Source: Mycoplasmatota bacterium (lineage in GTDB: Bacteria; Bacillota_I; Bacilli_A; Haloplasmatales; Haloplasmataceae). From it: a stretch of DNA of 64,000 bases. The notes under the pieces were generated by a model that saw only the letters and a program-made list of their open reading frames with translations, searched no databases and had not been told where the DNA came from. Both the position numbers and the translations under genes were made by a program. The stretch covers positions 2,301,156 through 2,365,155 of the forward strand of contig CP074573.1 in the NCBI GenBank assembly GCA_018394295.1, given 5' to 3'. Shown here in pieces: positions 13,195 to 22,300 of this stretch (position 1 is its first letter; every line of letters starts with the position of its first letter).

Positions 13195-14907
13195 TTAACT
13201 TAATTTTTCAATTCGATCTAAAACATACTGTTTAATCTGATTATTTTTGTTTTCACTTTCTTGTTTGTCCTCACTTGTGACACCAACATAGATTTTAAGT
13301 TTTGGTTCAGTCCCAGATGGTCTTAAAACAAACCAAGAACCATCTTCTAAAGTAAATTTAATCACATTTGATTTAGGTAAAGTAAGTAATGAAATACCAT
13401 TTGTATCATATCGTTTTCCTTCTAAATAGTCTTCTACTACAATAACTTTTTGACCAGATACATTTTCAGGTCTATTTTGTCTAAAATCAGTTAATATTTG
13501 TTTAATTTTCTCTTGACCTTCGATTCCTTTTAAAGAAATATTAACTAGAGATTCTATATAATAACCATATTCTTCATACAATTCTAATAATACATCATAT
13601 AAAGTTTTATTTTGTTGTTTATAATAATTTGCAGCTTCACAACACATTAATACTGACTGTATAGAATCCTTATCACGGACAAAATCAGCGATTAAATAGC
13701 CATAAGATTCTTCGTATCCAAAGACAAATGTTTTATCTGTATTCTCAATTTCTTTTGCTTTTTCACCAATGAATTTAAATCCAGTTAATGTAGACTCAAC
13801 TTCTAGACCATATTTTTTAGCTATTTCAGCACCAAAACTAGAAGTTACAATCGTATTAAAAACAACACCTTTATTTGGTAATGTACCCTGTTGTTTTCGT
13901 TGAGATAATATATAACTTAGTAAAATAGCACCTGTTTGATTACCAGTCAATAATATATACTCATTTTGATGATTCTTAACAGCTAATCCAACGCGGTCAG
14001 CATCTGGGTCTGTTGCGATTAAAATATCAGCATCCACCAATTCACCTTGTTCAATTGCTAGTTGAAAGGCATCTCCGTCTTCAGGATTAGGAAATTTTAC
14101 TGTAGAAAAGTTAGGATCTGGTACACATTGACTTTTGACAGGATAAACTTGTGAATATCCACATTCTGATAAAACTCGTTGAGCTGGAATATTTGCCGTC
14201 CCATGGAGTGGAGTAAAGACAATTTTAATATTCGATTTATCCATATCCTTATTAAGTTGAATTCCTTTTACTTTCTCAATATAAGCATCATCAACCGCTT
14301 TCCCTATAGTAACAATTAGCCCTTTGTTTCTTAGGTCTTTTTCTTCCTCGATGTGAATTGAAAAAATATTTTGAATGTTATTGACATTTTTTATGACTTC
14401 ATCAGCTAAATGAGGAACCAATTGACATCCATTCTCATCATATATTTTATAACCATTATATTGTGGTGGATTATGACTTGCAGTCACAACAATTCCACCA
14501 ATGGCGTTTAAATGGCGTACCGCAAAAGATAATTCTGGGGTTGGTCGTATGCCATCAAATAAATAAGTTTTAATACCATAAGTGGCCATCACTTTTGCAC
14601 TTTCAATCGCAAATTCACTTGAAAAATGTCGATTATCATAGGCAATTACAATTCCACGGTCTTGACTGTTTGGAAAATGATTTGATAAATATTGGGCAAA
14701 TCCAACATTTGCTTTTCTAATAGTATATATGTTCATTCGATTTGTACCAGGGCCAACTTCACCGCGCATGCCACCTGTTCCAAATTGTAAATCTGTATAA
14801 AATGCCTCTTCTAATGCTTGACTAGTCATTTGAGATAATTGTTTTCGCAAATTATTTTCTAGATTTGGATAATCTATCCAATGATTGTATTGTTTCTTCC
14901 AGTTCAT
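13195..14907 (-). CDS. pgcA: Phosphoglucomutase/phosphomannomutase (alpha-D-phosphohexomutase)
   Basis: The enzyme interconverts hexose-1- and hexose-6-phosphates. All four family loops are visible: phosphoserine loop TASHNPPQYNGYK, metal loop DPDADRVG, sugar loop GYEESYGYL and phosphate loop RPSGTEPKLKIYV. The 570-residue size matches Bacillota PgcA-type enzymes. GGAGG precedes the ATG. It can feed glucose-1-phosphate to the galE/UDP-glucose pathway and, in principle, to glycogen metabolism. The symbol is assigned by similarity of architecture. Confidence 0.92.
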   Translation of the reverse strand: MNWKKQYNHWIDYPNLENNLRKQLSQMTSQALEEAFYTDLQFGTGGMRGEVGPGTNRMNIYTIRKANVGFAQYLSNHFPNSQDRGIVIAYDNRHFSSEFAIESAKVMATYGIKTYLFDGIRPTPELSFAVRHLNAIGGIVVTASHNPPQYNGYKIYDENGCQLVPHLADEVIKNVNNIQNIFSIHIEEEKDLRNKGLIVTIGKAVDDAYIEKVKGIQLNKDMDKSNIKIVFTPLHGTANIPAQRVLSECGYSQVYPVKSQCVPDPNFSTVKFPNPEDGDAFQLAIEQGELVDADILIATDPDADRVGLAVKNHQNEYILLTGNQTGAILLSYILSQRKQQGTLPNKGVVFNTIVTSSFGAEIAKKYGLEVESTLTGFKFIGEKAKEIENTDKTFVFGYEESYGYLIADFVRDKDSIQSVLMCCEAANYYKQQNKTLYDVLLELYEEYGYYIESLVNISLKGIEGQEKIKQILTDFRQNRPENVSGQKVIVVEDYLEGKRYDTNGISLLTLPKSNVIKFTLEDGSWFVLRPSGTEPKLKIYVGVTSEDKQESENKNNQIKQYVLDRIEKLS

Positions 14908-14990
14908 TTATTTCCTCCAAAAAATAATATATAAATATAGTATACCATATCTTAGTTATTTTTACATAATAGCCTTATAAATATTTAAAA

Positions 14991-15032
14991 AAGTGACTTA
15001 AGCTAATCATAGTAAATTACCTTAAATCACTT
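14991..15032 (-). terminator. Terminator after acpP
   Basis: AAGTGACTTAAG and CTTAAATCACTT pair as a long hairpin with one mismatch. On the minus strand a T-run follows, separating acpP from the phosphohexomutase gene. Confidence 0.7.
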
Positions 15033-15046
15033 CATGTAATTCATTT

Positions 15047-15274
15047 TTACTTCACTTTTTCGATAAAATCGACAATATCTTTTACTGTTTTAATATTCAT
15101 TAAAATATCATCCCCTACTTCAATATCAAATGCATCTTCAACTGACATGATAATTTCAACAGCATCTAATGAATCAGCCCCAAAATCTTCTTGTAGATTT
15201 GAATCTAATTTAACCTTATCTACATCTAAACTAAGTTTCTCAGCTACAATAGCCTGTACTTGTTCAAAAATCAT
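15047..15274 (-). CDS. acpP: Acyl carrier protein
   Basis: A 75-residue acidic carrier with the phosphopantetheine serine in GADSLDAVEII (DSL motif). It carries acyl intermediates for fatty acid or lipid synthesis. The start is the ATG at 15274 (MIFEQVQ), eight bases after GGAGG; an ATG five codons upstream would put that site inside the gene. It is monocistronic with its own terminator. Confidence 0.95.
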   Translation of the reverse strand: MIFEQVQAIVAEKLSLDVDKVKLDSNLQEDFGADSLDAVEIIMSVEDAFDIEVGDDILMNIKTVKDIVDFIEKVK

Positions 15275-15393
15275 AATTATTTCCTCCATATTGTTTATTT
15301 CATTCTTTATTATAAACGATATTTGAAAATATGCAAATATTTTTATTAATTATTCTTTAATTTCATTAATATAATGAAGTAAGAGGTGATTAT

Positions 15394-16212
15394 ATGCTTG
15401 GCTTAATTTCTTCACCAATTGCCAAATTAGGGAATAAAGCTCATAAATCTAGTGAGAGATTAGATGAAGTTTTATATGGTTCTTCTGTTGAAATACTAAA
15501 TGAAGAAAACTCCTATTTCTATATTAAATCTTTCTATCATTATAAAGGTTATGTTAAAAAAGAGGATGTTACTCTTATTAAACGACCAATTAACCATATC
15601 CATGAATATAATGGAATCTTAGTTAAGCACTTTGTTGATATTTTAGATCAACCAAACGTTAAAAGTTTACCCATTATAAGTTTACCTAGAGGTTCATATA
15701 TTAAGATTATTCCTGAAGATATAGAAAATGGATTTCAAGCAGTAGAACTAATCAATAAGCAAAAAGGATACATAAAAAAGGATTGTTTTAGATACCGTAA
15801 TATATTAAATCGAATTCAAAATGAGGATATCTTAAGAAAAAATCTCGTTAGCAATGCGATGATGTATTTAGGAAGTCAATATCGTTGGGGTGGGAAAACA
15901 ATCTTAGGGATTGATTGTAGTGGTTTATGTCATATGAGTTATTTATTAACAGAGATGCATATATGTCGAGATGCCATTTTAAATAATGAATTAATAAACC
16001 AATACCATATGAGAAGAATAAACAAAGAAGATTTAAAAATGGGAGATTTAATTTATACCCCAGGACATATCATGATGTATATTGGTAATGAACAATACAT
16101 TCATTCATCATCTATCACATCAGGTGTTACCATCAACTCTCTTCAAGAAGATAATTCTAATTATATCTCTAAATATGCACAGAATATCACTGATTGTGTA
16201 ACCCTATTTTAA
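15394..16212 (+). CDS. NlpC/P60 peptidase with SH3-like domains
   Basis: The first 140 residues form SH3-like repeats. The C-terminal NlpC/P60 domain has the catalytic Cys in GIDCSGLCHMSYLL, His in PGHIMMYIG and a polar third residue in the following QYIHSS segment. The layout matches cytoplasmic gamma-D-glutamyl-L-diamino acid endopeptidases (YkfC type) that degrade cell-wall muropeptides. No signal peptide is seen, consistent with recycling of imported peptides. An AGAGGTGAT site precedes the ATG. It shares a bidirectional terminator with the convergent HtrA gene. Confidence 0.88.
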   Translation: MLGLISSPIAKLGNKAHKSSERLDEVLYGSSVEILNEENSYFYIKSFYHYKGYVKKEDVTLIKRPINHIHEYNGILVKHFVDILDQPNVKSLPIISLPRGSYIKIIPEDIENGFQAVELINKQKGYIKKDCFRYRNILNRIQNEDILRKNLVSNAMMYLGSQYRWGGKTILGIDCSGLCHMSYLLTEMHICRDAILNNELINQYHMRRINKEDLKMGDLIYTPGHIMMYIGNEQYIHSSSITSGVTINSLQEDNSNYISKYAQNITDCVTLF

Positions 16213-16213
16213 A

Positions 16214-16238
16214 AAGAGAGGAAATAATTTCCTCTCTT
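16214..16238. terminator. Bidirectional terminator
   Basis: AAGAGAGGAAA and TTTCCTCTCTT form a perfect 11-bp stem with a three-base loop between the convergent NlpC/P60 and HtrA genes; its right arm overlaps the HtrA stop codon. Confidence 0.8.
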
Positions 16239-17442
16239 ATACATTTGGTCTTTGTTTTAATGTAAGGGTAATTGGTATAGAATCTCCATTACGATAAACA
16301 GTTAATGTAACTTGGTCGCCAACTTTAGCGTTAGCTAGTTGTAATCTTAAATCATCAAATGTGATGATCTCAACATCATTATACTTAAGAATAATATCTC
16401 CTTCTTGTAAGCCACTATTAGAAGCACTTGAGTTATCAACAATCGAACTAACCAGTACGCCAGTAGTAATTCCCTCTGGAAGCTCAACTATTTCCCCTAC
16501 ATATACTCCTGCTTCTATATTATTATTATTTTGAATTATATTCGCTACACCACTACCAATGATTCCTAACGATGGTCTTTCAACTTCACCATTTAATTCA
16601 AGTTGATTAATAATATATTTCACAGTATTAGATGGAATCGCAAATCCTATATTACTTACTGTATTCTCCACAATTTTCATATTATTAATACCTATTAATT
16701 TACCAGATATATCAAATAATCCACCACCACTATTTCCTGGGCTAATAGCTGCATCGTGTTGAATAAGCGTTGCATACCAATCAATAACATGATCTTCATC
16801 ATAATCAATCGCCATATCTCTTGATAACCCTGAGACAATTCCAGAAGTTACAGAACCATAATATTCATAACCTAATGGATTTCCAATCGCTATTGCAAAT
16901 TGTCCGATTTGAAGTTCATCAGAATCAGCAATTTCTACCACAGGAAAACTAACTGATGAAGTAAATTTTATAACTGCTAAATCTGTTATCGCATCAGCAC
17001 CTATTAATTCTGCATCGATATACGTATTATCAGCTAAAACAACACTTAATTTGTCAGCATCTTTAACAACATGCTCATTTGTGATCATATAATATTCATT
17101 CTTATCTAAAGTGTGTTTATAAATAACTCCAGAGCCACTTGAAGCTTCATTATATACATCTTCAGTTAATTTAAAATTTGATACGCCTAAAACAGCTCTA
17201 GCATTTGCTTTAACGGAATTAATAATCATAATTTCAGTTTCAGTTAAGTGTTGTGAATATTCATTTTGTATTTCTTGTCTTAACTCATCCATAATTTGTT
17301 GTTTAATGTTATTAAGGTCTTCTTCACTTAATTGAGCCAAATTATCTGTTGTTGTCGTGTTAGAAGATACCTCAGTTTCAATAGGTATTGAACATCCTGT
17401 TAAAATTAAAGCTATTGTGATAACTAAAAATAATTTCTTCAT
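16237..17442 (-). CDS. HtrA/DegP-like serine protease (lipoprotein)
   Basis: A surface quality-control protease. The N-terminus has a lipobox-type signal (ITIALILTGCS), so it is probably anchored by a lipidated Cys. A trypsin-like domain follows with His in TNEHVV, Asp in ITDLAVIKF and Ser in SPGNSGGGLFD. The C-terminal 100 residues form one PDZ domain (GVLVSSIVDNSSASNSGLQ, GDIILKYN). The 401-residue length fits single-PDZ HtrA proteins. A strong GGAGG lies upstream. The next 365 bases contain an IS-end remnant. Confidence 0.93.
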   Translation of the reverse strand: MKKLFLVITIALILTGCSIPIETEVSSNTTTTDNLAQLSEEDLNNIKQQIMDELRQEIQNEYSQHLTETEIMIINSVKANARAVLGVSNFKLTEDVYNEASSGSGVIYKHTLDKNEYYMITNEHVVKDADKLSVVLADNTYIDAELIGADAITDLAVIKFTSSVSFPVVEIADSDELQIGQFAIAIGNPLGYEYYGSVTSGIVSGLSRDMAIDYDEDHVIDWYATLIQHDAAISPGNSGGGLFDISGKLIGINNMKIVENTVSNIGFAIPSNTVKYIINQLELNGEVERPSLGIIGSGVANIIQNNNNIEAGVYVGEIVELPEGITTGVLVSSIVDNSSASNSGLQEGDIILKYNDVEIITFDDLRLQLANAKVGDQVTLTVYRNGDSIPITLTLKQRPNV

Positions 17443-17634
17443 ATTATATCCTCCTTCGAAGACTCACATCTTATTTTATTGTATCTTTCTCACATAAACA
17501 TTTACACTATACTATCATGTTATAAACATAATATATTCATATTATACTACAATTATGTTTTAAGTAAAATAATCTTGTTATTATTTTTCTTAATTGAAAC
17601 ATCAATCCTATCTGTTATTTAAGTCTATTACTTT
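17443..17634. other. AT-rich intergenic region upstream of htrA
   Basis: No gene is supported here. It presumably holds the htrA promoter and ends at the IS remnant that starts at 17635. Confidence 0.4.
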
Positions 17635-17807
17635 CGCTTAATGTTAAGGTAGTTGTCGCATATTTTTAATTGTTTTATAAGATTTTGTTTCTTCTCTTTC
17701 CAATATTGATGATTTTATTGAGTTTAACCAATGGGTAAACTGGACAATATATGAATGTTTTTAATATCGACTGCACATAAAAATAATCGGAATAATAATA
17801 CCATAAA

Positions 17808-18368
17808 TTATTTTTTACTGGGTATTGTGGGTATAAATTTTAATATTTGATTCTTTACAGATATAACATCAACTAATAAATCTACAATTGAATTTAGTTT
17901 ATAATCATGAGGTGATAAAATCATAACATGTTTATTAATATCTTGGCATTCGAAAGGAAGTGATAAAACATTTTTAAATGTAGAAACAACTTCTCCATTT
18001 CCTATACCAATAATAAATAACTTACTGGCAAAATGGTTATAATATTTTTCATCCTTCATCCAATAGCACTGACTTCTTTCATTAACTTTAAAGTATAATG
18101 ATGAAGGGTTACCACAATACATAGGTACTAACCAAATCAAATAATCAAATTCTTTGGTGATCTCAAATAAGGAAAATAAATCGTCCTTAATAAATGGACA
18201 TACATTTTCCATGCACTCATATTCACAACCACTACATTCATGAATGATTAAATCTCTAACATTAATAGTTGAAACATTTTCATTAGAATAATGGTCTCTT
18301 ATAAGATTCATTAACGAAGAACAATTTCCTTTATTTCTTCCACTAAATGATACTACTTGAACCTTCAT
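17808..18368 (-). CDS. Flavodoxin-like NAD(P)H:FMN oxidoreductase family protein
   Basis: The N-terminus VVSFSGRNKGNCSSLMNLI fits the phosphate-binding loop of FMN-dependent reductases (WrbA/iron-sulfur flavoprotein type). A Cys-rich stretch follows (HECSGCEYECMENVCPF), and LIWLVPMYCGNPSS matches the flavin-ring loop. The Cys cluster suggests a redox centre. I chose the ATG at 18368; GTG/TTG codons just upstream are alternatives. The gene lies between two ends of one IS family and points the same way as the missing transposase, so it may have arrived as cargo or filled a decayed element. Confidence 0.75.
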   Translation of the reverse strand: MKVQVVSFSGRNKGNCSSLMNLIRDHYSNENVSTINVRDLIIHECSGCEYECMENVCPFIKDDLFSLFEITKEFDYLIWLVPMYCGNPSSLYFKVNERSQCYWMKDEKYYNHFASKLFIIGIGNGEVVSTFKNVLSLPFECQDINKHVMILSPHDYKLNSIVDLLVDVISVKNQILKFIPTIPSKK

Positions 18369-18380
18369 TATAAGCACCAA

Positions 18381-18811
18381 CTTTCTTCACTATATTTATA
18401 CTCCCTAAAAAATATAAAATGTATCATACAATATTTCTTAGACATATTAATTATATCATATGATATTACATTTATTATATTTTTTTATTCAATAAATCCA
18501 TTCAATGTTCTATAACCACTCAAAAAATTCTAGCTAAATGTGACGACACGCTAACATTAGATAAATTTTGATCGAAGGATTTCTTTCTTTATTTAATTCA
18601 TCTATGCAGTTTTACATTTGTATAACCTCCCCGGTTTTACAGATGTAAAATACACTTTGTTTTAGGTCTATTGTGATACAGATCACCTTATAGCACTATA
18701 CTTATAATAAAAGACTAACTTATGGTATTATCCTTATTTTGATTAAATCTTAAATCATGACGACACACTACAACAGGTAAACCTGTAATATTTAGATGTG
18801 ATCTTAATGTA
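18381..18811. other. Non-coding stretch upstream of the flavodoxin gene with a dyad
   Basis: No convincing gene is seen. An interrupted dyad, TTTTACATTTGTA with TACAGATGTAAAA (12 of 13 paired, near 18610-18652), flanks a short GC-rich loop, CCTCCCCGG. It could be an operator or a folded leader. I find no residue of the IS transposase here. Confidence 0.4.
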
Positions 18812-18851
18812 GAAGCATTAATAATATATTCTTCTGCATTATTAATGCTTC
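18812..18851 (-). repeat. Perfect 14-bp hairpin adjoining the IS left end
   Basis: GAAGCATTAATAAT pairs perfectly with ATTATTAATGCTTC around 12 bases. In the related IS at 61.9 kb an unrelated perfect palindrome sits at the same place just inside the left end, so the structure rather than the sequence is kept. Confidence 0.7.
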
Positions 18852-18943
18852 ACTATACCTACTATACTATTCTTAGAGCTCCATGACATCTATTCTAACA
18901 GAAGGCTTTGCTATATAAGAAGAAATAAAAGAAAACATAAAAA

Positions 18944-18975
18944 AAGGATTCAAATAATCATTTGTTTGAATCCTT
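18944..18975 (-). terminator. Terminator of the ligase-Ku operon
   Basis: AAGGATTCAAA pairs with TTTGAATCCTT and overlaps the ligase stop codon; a T-run follows on the minus strand. Confidence 0.75.
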
Positions 18976-19915
18976 ATACTTGGCATTCAATAGATGCTTT
19001 GTCATCTCTTAATCCTTTAAATACAGGTTGTCTTAATGAATTTGTATGTGTTCGCATCATATATTTAACAATACATACTAATTCTGGTTTTATCCAAATT
19101 TCATTTTGTTTACTTTTATCCATTTCAAAAGGACAATTACTAGGATTTTTAATCGCAAATTTTAATATTATTTTAGCATCTTCTTTAGATATTCCTAGCG
19201 CTACATGACCTTGATAAATTAAGTTATCCCCTCGATAAGCACCTAAAACAACACTTTTAATTCCACCTGTGTTTTCATCTTTAACATATCCACAAATCAC
19301 AAAATCTTCATCAAACATTTTTTTCACTTTAACCCAGTCAGTTGATCTTTTACCATAATAATATAAACTTGTTTTTTTCTTAGCTACGATCCCTTCAAGG
19401 TTCTGTTTTTCCACTAGGTGATAAAAATCAATTCCTTTTTCTTCAATAAATCTAGAAATAACTATTTTTTCATTTTCTTGTACGACTTCTTTCAAAAGTT
19501 TTTTTCTTTCTATTAAAGGTTTTTCAATAATTTCATGGTCTTCAAAATAAATAATATCATATACGACAAAGTGAACTGGTTTACTTTTACTTGCTAATTC
19601 AATTTTGAATGCATTAGTCATTAAACTTCTTCTTTGTATATCAAAAAAATCAGGAACACCATTAACTACTACGATTAATTCACCATCTAGTATACATCTC
19701 TTTGAAACTTGTTTATGAATATCTATTAATTCAGGATACAGAGAAGTAACATTTTTATTGCGTTTATTACGTATATCTGTTTTGTCATTTAAATAAGCTA
19801 AACAACGGATTCCATCAAGCTTTAATTCATATATATAATCAATTGAATCAAATGGTTCACCATCTGTTAGAAGCATTGGTCTTGCTAATCTACAGTCAAA
19901 AACGTTGTCTGTCAT
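18974..19915 (-). CDS. ligD: ATP-dependent DNA ligase (LigD ligase domain) of NHEJ
   Basis: A stand-alone ligase of 313 residues. The adenylated Lys is in YELKLDGIRCL (KxDG, near residue 33), followed by LDGELIVV, FVVYDIIYF, EGIVAKKKTSLYYYG and the C-terminal OB fold. LigD's polymerase and phosphoesterase domains are absent, so this is the minimal ligase form. Its ATG overlaps the Ku stop (ATGA), so the two are translationally coupled. Together they join double-strand breaks without a template. Confidence 0.93.
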   Translation of the reverse strand: MTDNVFDCRLARPMLLTDGEPFDSIDYIYELKLDGIRCLAYLNDKTDIRNKRNKNVTSLYPELIDIHKQVSKRCILDGELIVVVNGVPDFFDIQRRSLMTNAFKIELASKSKPVHFVVYDIIYFEDHEIIEKPLIERKKLLKEVVQENEKIVISRFIEEKGIDFYHLVEKQNLEGIVAKKKTSLYYYGKRSTDWVKVKKMFDEDFVICGYVKDENTGGIKSVVLGAYRGDNLIYQGHVALGISKEDAKIILKFAIKNPSNCPFEMDKSKQNEIWIKPELVCIVKYMMRTHTNSLRQPVFKGLRDDKASIECQV

Positions 19916-20679
19916 ACCCTTGTTTGCGTTGTCTGTTTTATACTTTCTTGTAAAGCATCCATTAGGTTAATGATGTTTTTCTCTTCTTTTTCTTTCGGTA
20001 CAGATATTTCCTTACCTTCTATTTTTTGCTCAATGGCTACTTTTAATTTTTCTAAATATTCATCATGATACTTTTCTGGACTAAATGGTTCTACCATTTG
20101 CATAATTAACTGCTTTGCTAAGTCAACTTCCGCTTGATTTAAATCAATATTTATATAGGGAACTTGAATACTATTAATCTCCTGAACAAAATATAATGTA
20201 TTTAGAATCATTTTATCATGAGCAACACGCAAAGCAACTAATGTTTCCTTTGTCCCAAAGACGACCTTAGCAATTCCAACTTTATTGGTTTCAGATAGTG
20301 CCTTTTTCAATAATTCATAGGCTTTCTCTCCACCATTTGGTACAATAAAATAAGCTTTCTCATAAAAAACTGGGTCAATTTCACTTATATCCACAAATTG
20401 TAAAATATGAATATTCTTATCTTTTGGTGTCTTTATTTTTTCTAAATCATCATTTGTGAAGATAACATATTTGTCATCTTCATAATTATATCCTTTAACA
20501 ATATCATTACTTTTAACTTCTTTGTCACAATAATCACAAACTTTCTTATAATGGATTCGCATGTGGCAATCTTTATGAAGCATATTAAAACCAATACTTT
20601 CTTTTCGTGTAGCGACATATAAACTCACAGGAATATAAATTAATCCAAATGATATTGAACCTTTCCAACTAACACCCAT
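19912..20679 (-). CDS. ku: Ku DNA end-binding protein
   Basis: Bacterial Ku forms a homodimeric ring on broken DNA ends and recruits the ligase encoded next to it. The family start SWKGSISFGLIYIPVSLY is present, followed by the Cys-containing KVCDYCDKEV segment, DPVFYEKAYFIVPNGG and a lysine-rich C-terminal tail. The ATG at 20679 (MGVSWKG) has AGGTGA at good spacing; an upstream in-frame ATG lacks this. A dyad TTACAG-N10-CTGTAA lies upstream at 20703-20724. Confidence 0.95.
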   Translation of the reverse strand: MGVSWKGSISFGLIYIPVSLYVATRKESIGFNMLHKDCHMRIHYKKVCDYCDKEVKSNDIVKGYNYEDDKYVIFTNDDLEKIKTPKDKNIHILQFVDISEIDPVFYEKAYFIVPNGGEKAYELLKKALSETNKVGIAKVVFGTKETLVALRVAHDKMILNTLYFVQEINSIQVPYINIDLNQAEVDLAKQLIMQMVEPFSPEKYHDEYLEKLKVAIEQKIEGKEISVPKEKEEKNIINLMDALQESIKQTTQTRV

Positions 20680-20702
20680 TTTAATCACCTCGTATAATGT
20701 AA

Positions 20703-20724
20703 TTACAGTCATAATTTGCTGTAA
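20703..20724. promoter_or_regulatory. Dyad upstream of ku
   Basis: TTACAG, ten bases, CTGTAA: a symmetric site 24 bases upstream of the ku start codon. It could be an operator. The GTTACAGC half recurs at 20781 and 20848 in the IS110 leader, so part of it could belong to the IS. Confidence 0.35.
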
Positions 20725-20780
20725 CTACATTTTTTATATTATAATTATATTTAATAACTAGTAGACTATTTTCTGTCACC

Positions 20781-20867
20781 TTACAGCTTATAAGACTGTT
20801 TTAGTGAGTTTATAGCTACAGCTTTATTTAATATGTTAATTAGTTAGTTACAGCGAATAGACTGTTT
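20781..20867 (+). ncRNA. Possible IS110 bridge-RNA region (5' leader repeats)
   Basis: IS110 elements are known to express a bridge RNA from the non-coding end next to the recombinase. Here the long leader has two near-identical units, TTACAGCTTATAAGACTGTTT at 20781 and TTACAGCGAATAGACTGTTT at 20848, with a partial CTACAGC between them at 20816. Their spacing would suit a two-loop RNA. This is inference; no structure was computed. Confidence 0.35.
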
Positions 20868-20948
20868 ATCAATAGCGAGGTTACATTTATAAAGTTTGTA
20901 GTGACACGCTACTAGTAATAGCTATTTATATGGGAGGATTTATATATC

Positions 20949-22130
20949 ATGATTTATGTAGGTATTGATGTTGCTTCGAAAAAACATGATTGCTTTATTA
21001 CTGATCACAACGGAGTAGTTCCCTGTGATGTATTTACGATTACTAATGATATTGAGGGTTTTAAAAAACTCTCTAAAGTTATTAATGACTTTAAAGAGTT
21101 AGTTAATGATAATTATGTGCGTATAGGATTAGAGTCTACAGGGCATTATTCTAAGAACATACTGAATTATCTTTTTGACCAACAATTTGATGTTTACTTA
21201 TTTAATCCACTTTTAACCAGTATGGCTAAGAAAGCTTCATCTGTTCGTAAAACTAAAACAGATAAAACCGATGCAAAAGCCATCTGTAAATTTCTACAAG
21301 GAAATTGGAAAGACTTCCAACCCTATACAAGAAAATTATACCATGCCGAAGAACTAAAGTCATTAACACGTCACAGAATTAGATTAACTAAAGAGATTTC
21401 TCAAACTAAAATTCAATTATCTAATCTAATTGACTATGCTTTTCCAGAATATAAAACTGTATTTAGTAACTTATATATAAATTGTTCATTAGAATTATTA
21501 AAAACCTACTCTATTCCTTCTGTAATCAAAAACACACGTATAGATGCGTTATCTAATCTTCTTAAGCATTCTAAGGGCCATCACTATTTAACCACTGCGA
21601 AATTAATTAAACAATTAGCGAAAGAATCTATTGGCGATGATGCTTCATATTATGCTTTTGAAATCCGATTAATTGTTGAGAAAATTCAGTTTTTAAATTC
21701 ACAACTAGATCAATACGATAACTACATAAAAGAAATAATGGATAAACACTTTTCTATAATTCTTTCTATTCCTGGCGTTGGATATACAACAGGAGCAATA
21801 TTAATTGCCGGTATTGGCGATATTTCATTATTTTCTAGTGAAGATAAACTAGTTGCTTTTATTGGTGCTGAACCATCTATTTATCAATCTGGTGAATTTG
21901 AATCTAGTAATTCGAAAATGTCAAAACGAGGCTCAAAATACATGCGTTATGCAATACATCATGTATCTAATAGAATCATTCATTCAGATGAAAAATTCTC
22001 TAAATATTATCAAAAAAAGATTAATGAAGGTAAACACCATTTTGTTGCATTAAGCCATGTAGGAAAGAAAGTTATAAGAACCATATATTCTATATTGAAA
22101 TATAATACAGCTTATGTAACTAATCATTAA
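20949..22130 (+). CDS. IS110-family transposase (DEDD recombinase)
   Basis: A 393-residue recombinase of the IS110 type. The RuvC-like domain shows GIDVASKKHD, RIGLESTGHY and KTDKTDAKAI, giving the D-E-D-D residues. The C-terminal Tnp domain has SIPGVGYTTGAILIAGIGD and the serine region SSNSKMSKRGSKYMR. It appears intact. The GGGAGG site is somewhat far (about 11 bases) from the ATG. A roughly 230-base non-coding leader separates it from ku, and a terminator lies just downstream. Confidence 0.93.
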   Translation: MIYVGIDVASKKHDCFITDHNGVVPCDVFTITNDIEGFKKLSKVINDFKELVNDNYVRIGLESTGHYSKNILNYLFDQQFDVYLFNPLLTSMAKKASSVRKTKTDKTDAKAICKFLQGNWKDFQPYTRKLYHAEELKSLTRHRIRLTKEISQTKIQLSNLIDYAFPEYKTVFSNLYINCSLELLKTYSIPSVIKNTRIDALSNLLKHSKGHHYLTTAKLIKQLAKESIGDDASYYAFEIRLIVEKIQFLNSQLDQYDNYIKEIMDKHFSIILSIPGVGYTTGAILIAGIGDISLFSSEDKLVAFIGAEPSIYQSGEFESSNSKMSKRGSKYMRYAIHHVSNRIIHSDEKFSKYYQKKINEGKHHFVALSHVGKKVIRTIYSILKYNTAYVTNH

Positions 22131-22154
22131 CATATTAAATTATCAAAGATCTAA

Positions 22155-22181
22155 AACTCAAAGTTCCTTGAGTTCTTTTTA
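22155..22181 (+). terminator. Terminator after the IS110 transposase
   Basis: AACTCAA and TTGAGTT form the stem, followed by CTTTTTAG. Confidence 0.65.
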
Positions 22182-22300
22182 GCATACTTATTTATTTAGA
22201 AAATATTTTTTAAAATTTTTATTAAAAAACACTTGCATTCTAAATAGTTAGCTCACTTTTATTGTTTGATAAATAAAGGTGAATATGATTTTTTTTGACG

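Larger units (their letters stand above)
17635..18905 (-). mobile_element. IS3-type end remnants bracketing a flavodoxin-like gene
   Basis: 17635-17731 is nearly identical, as reverse complement, to the right end of the IS at 61.9-63.6 kb, including the last about 20 transposase codons and the outer CGCTTAATGT. 18852-18905 matches that IS's left end (TTAGAATAG, GTCATGGAGCTCTA, AATAGTATAGTAG). Both ends are in the orientation of one minus-strand element of about 1.27 kb, but the transposase interior is gone and a flavodoxin-like gene lies between them. Exact borders are approximate. Confidence 0.7.
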
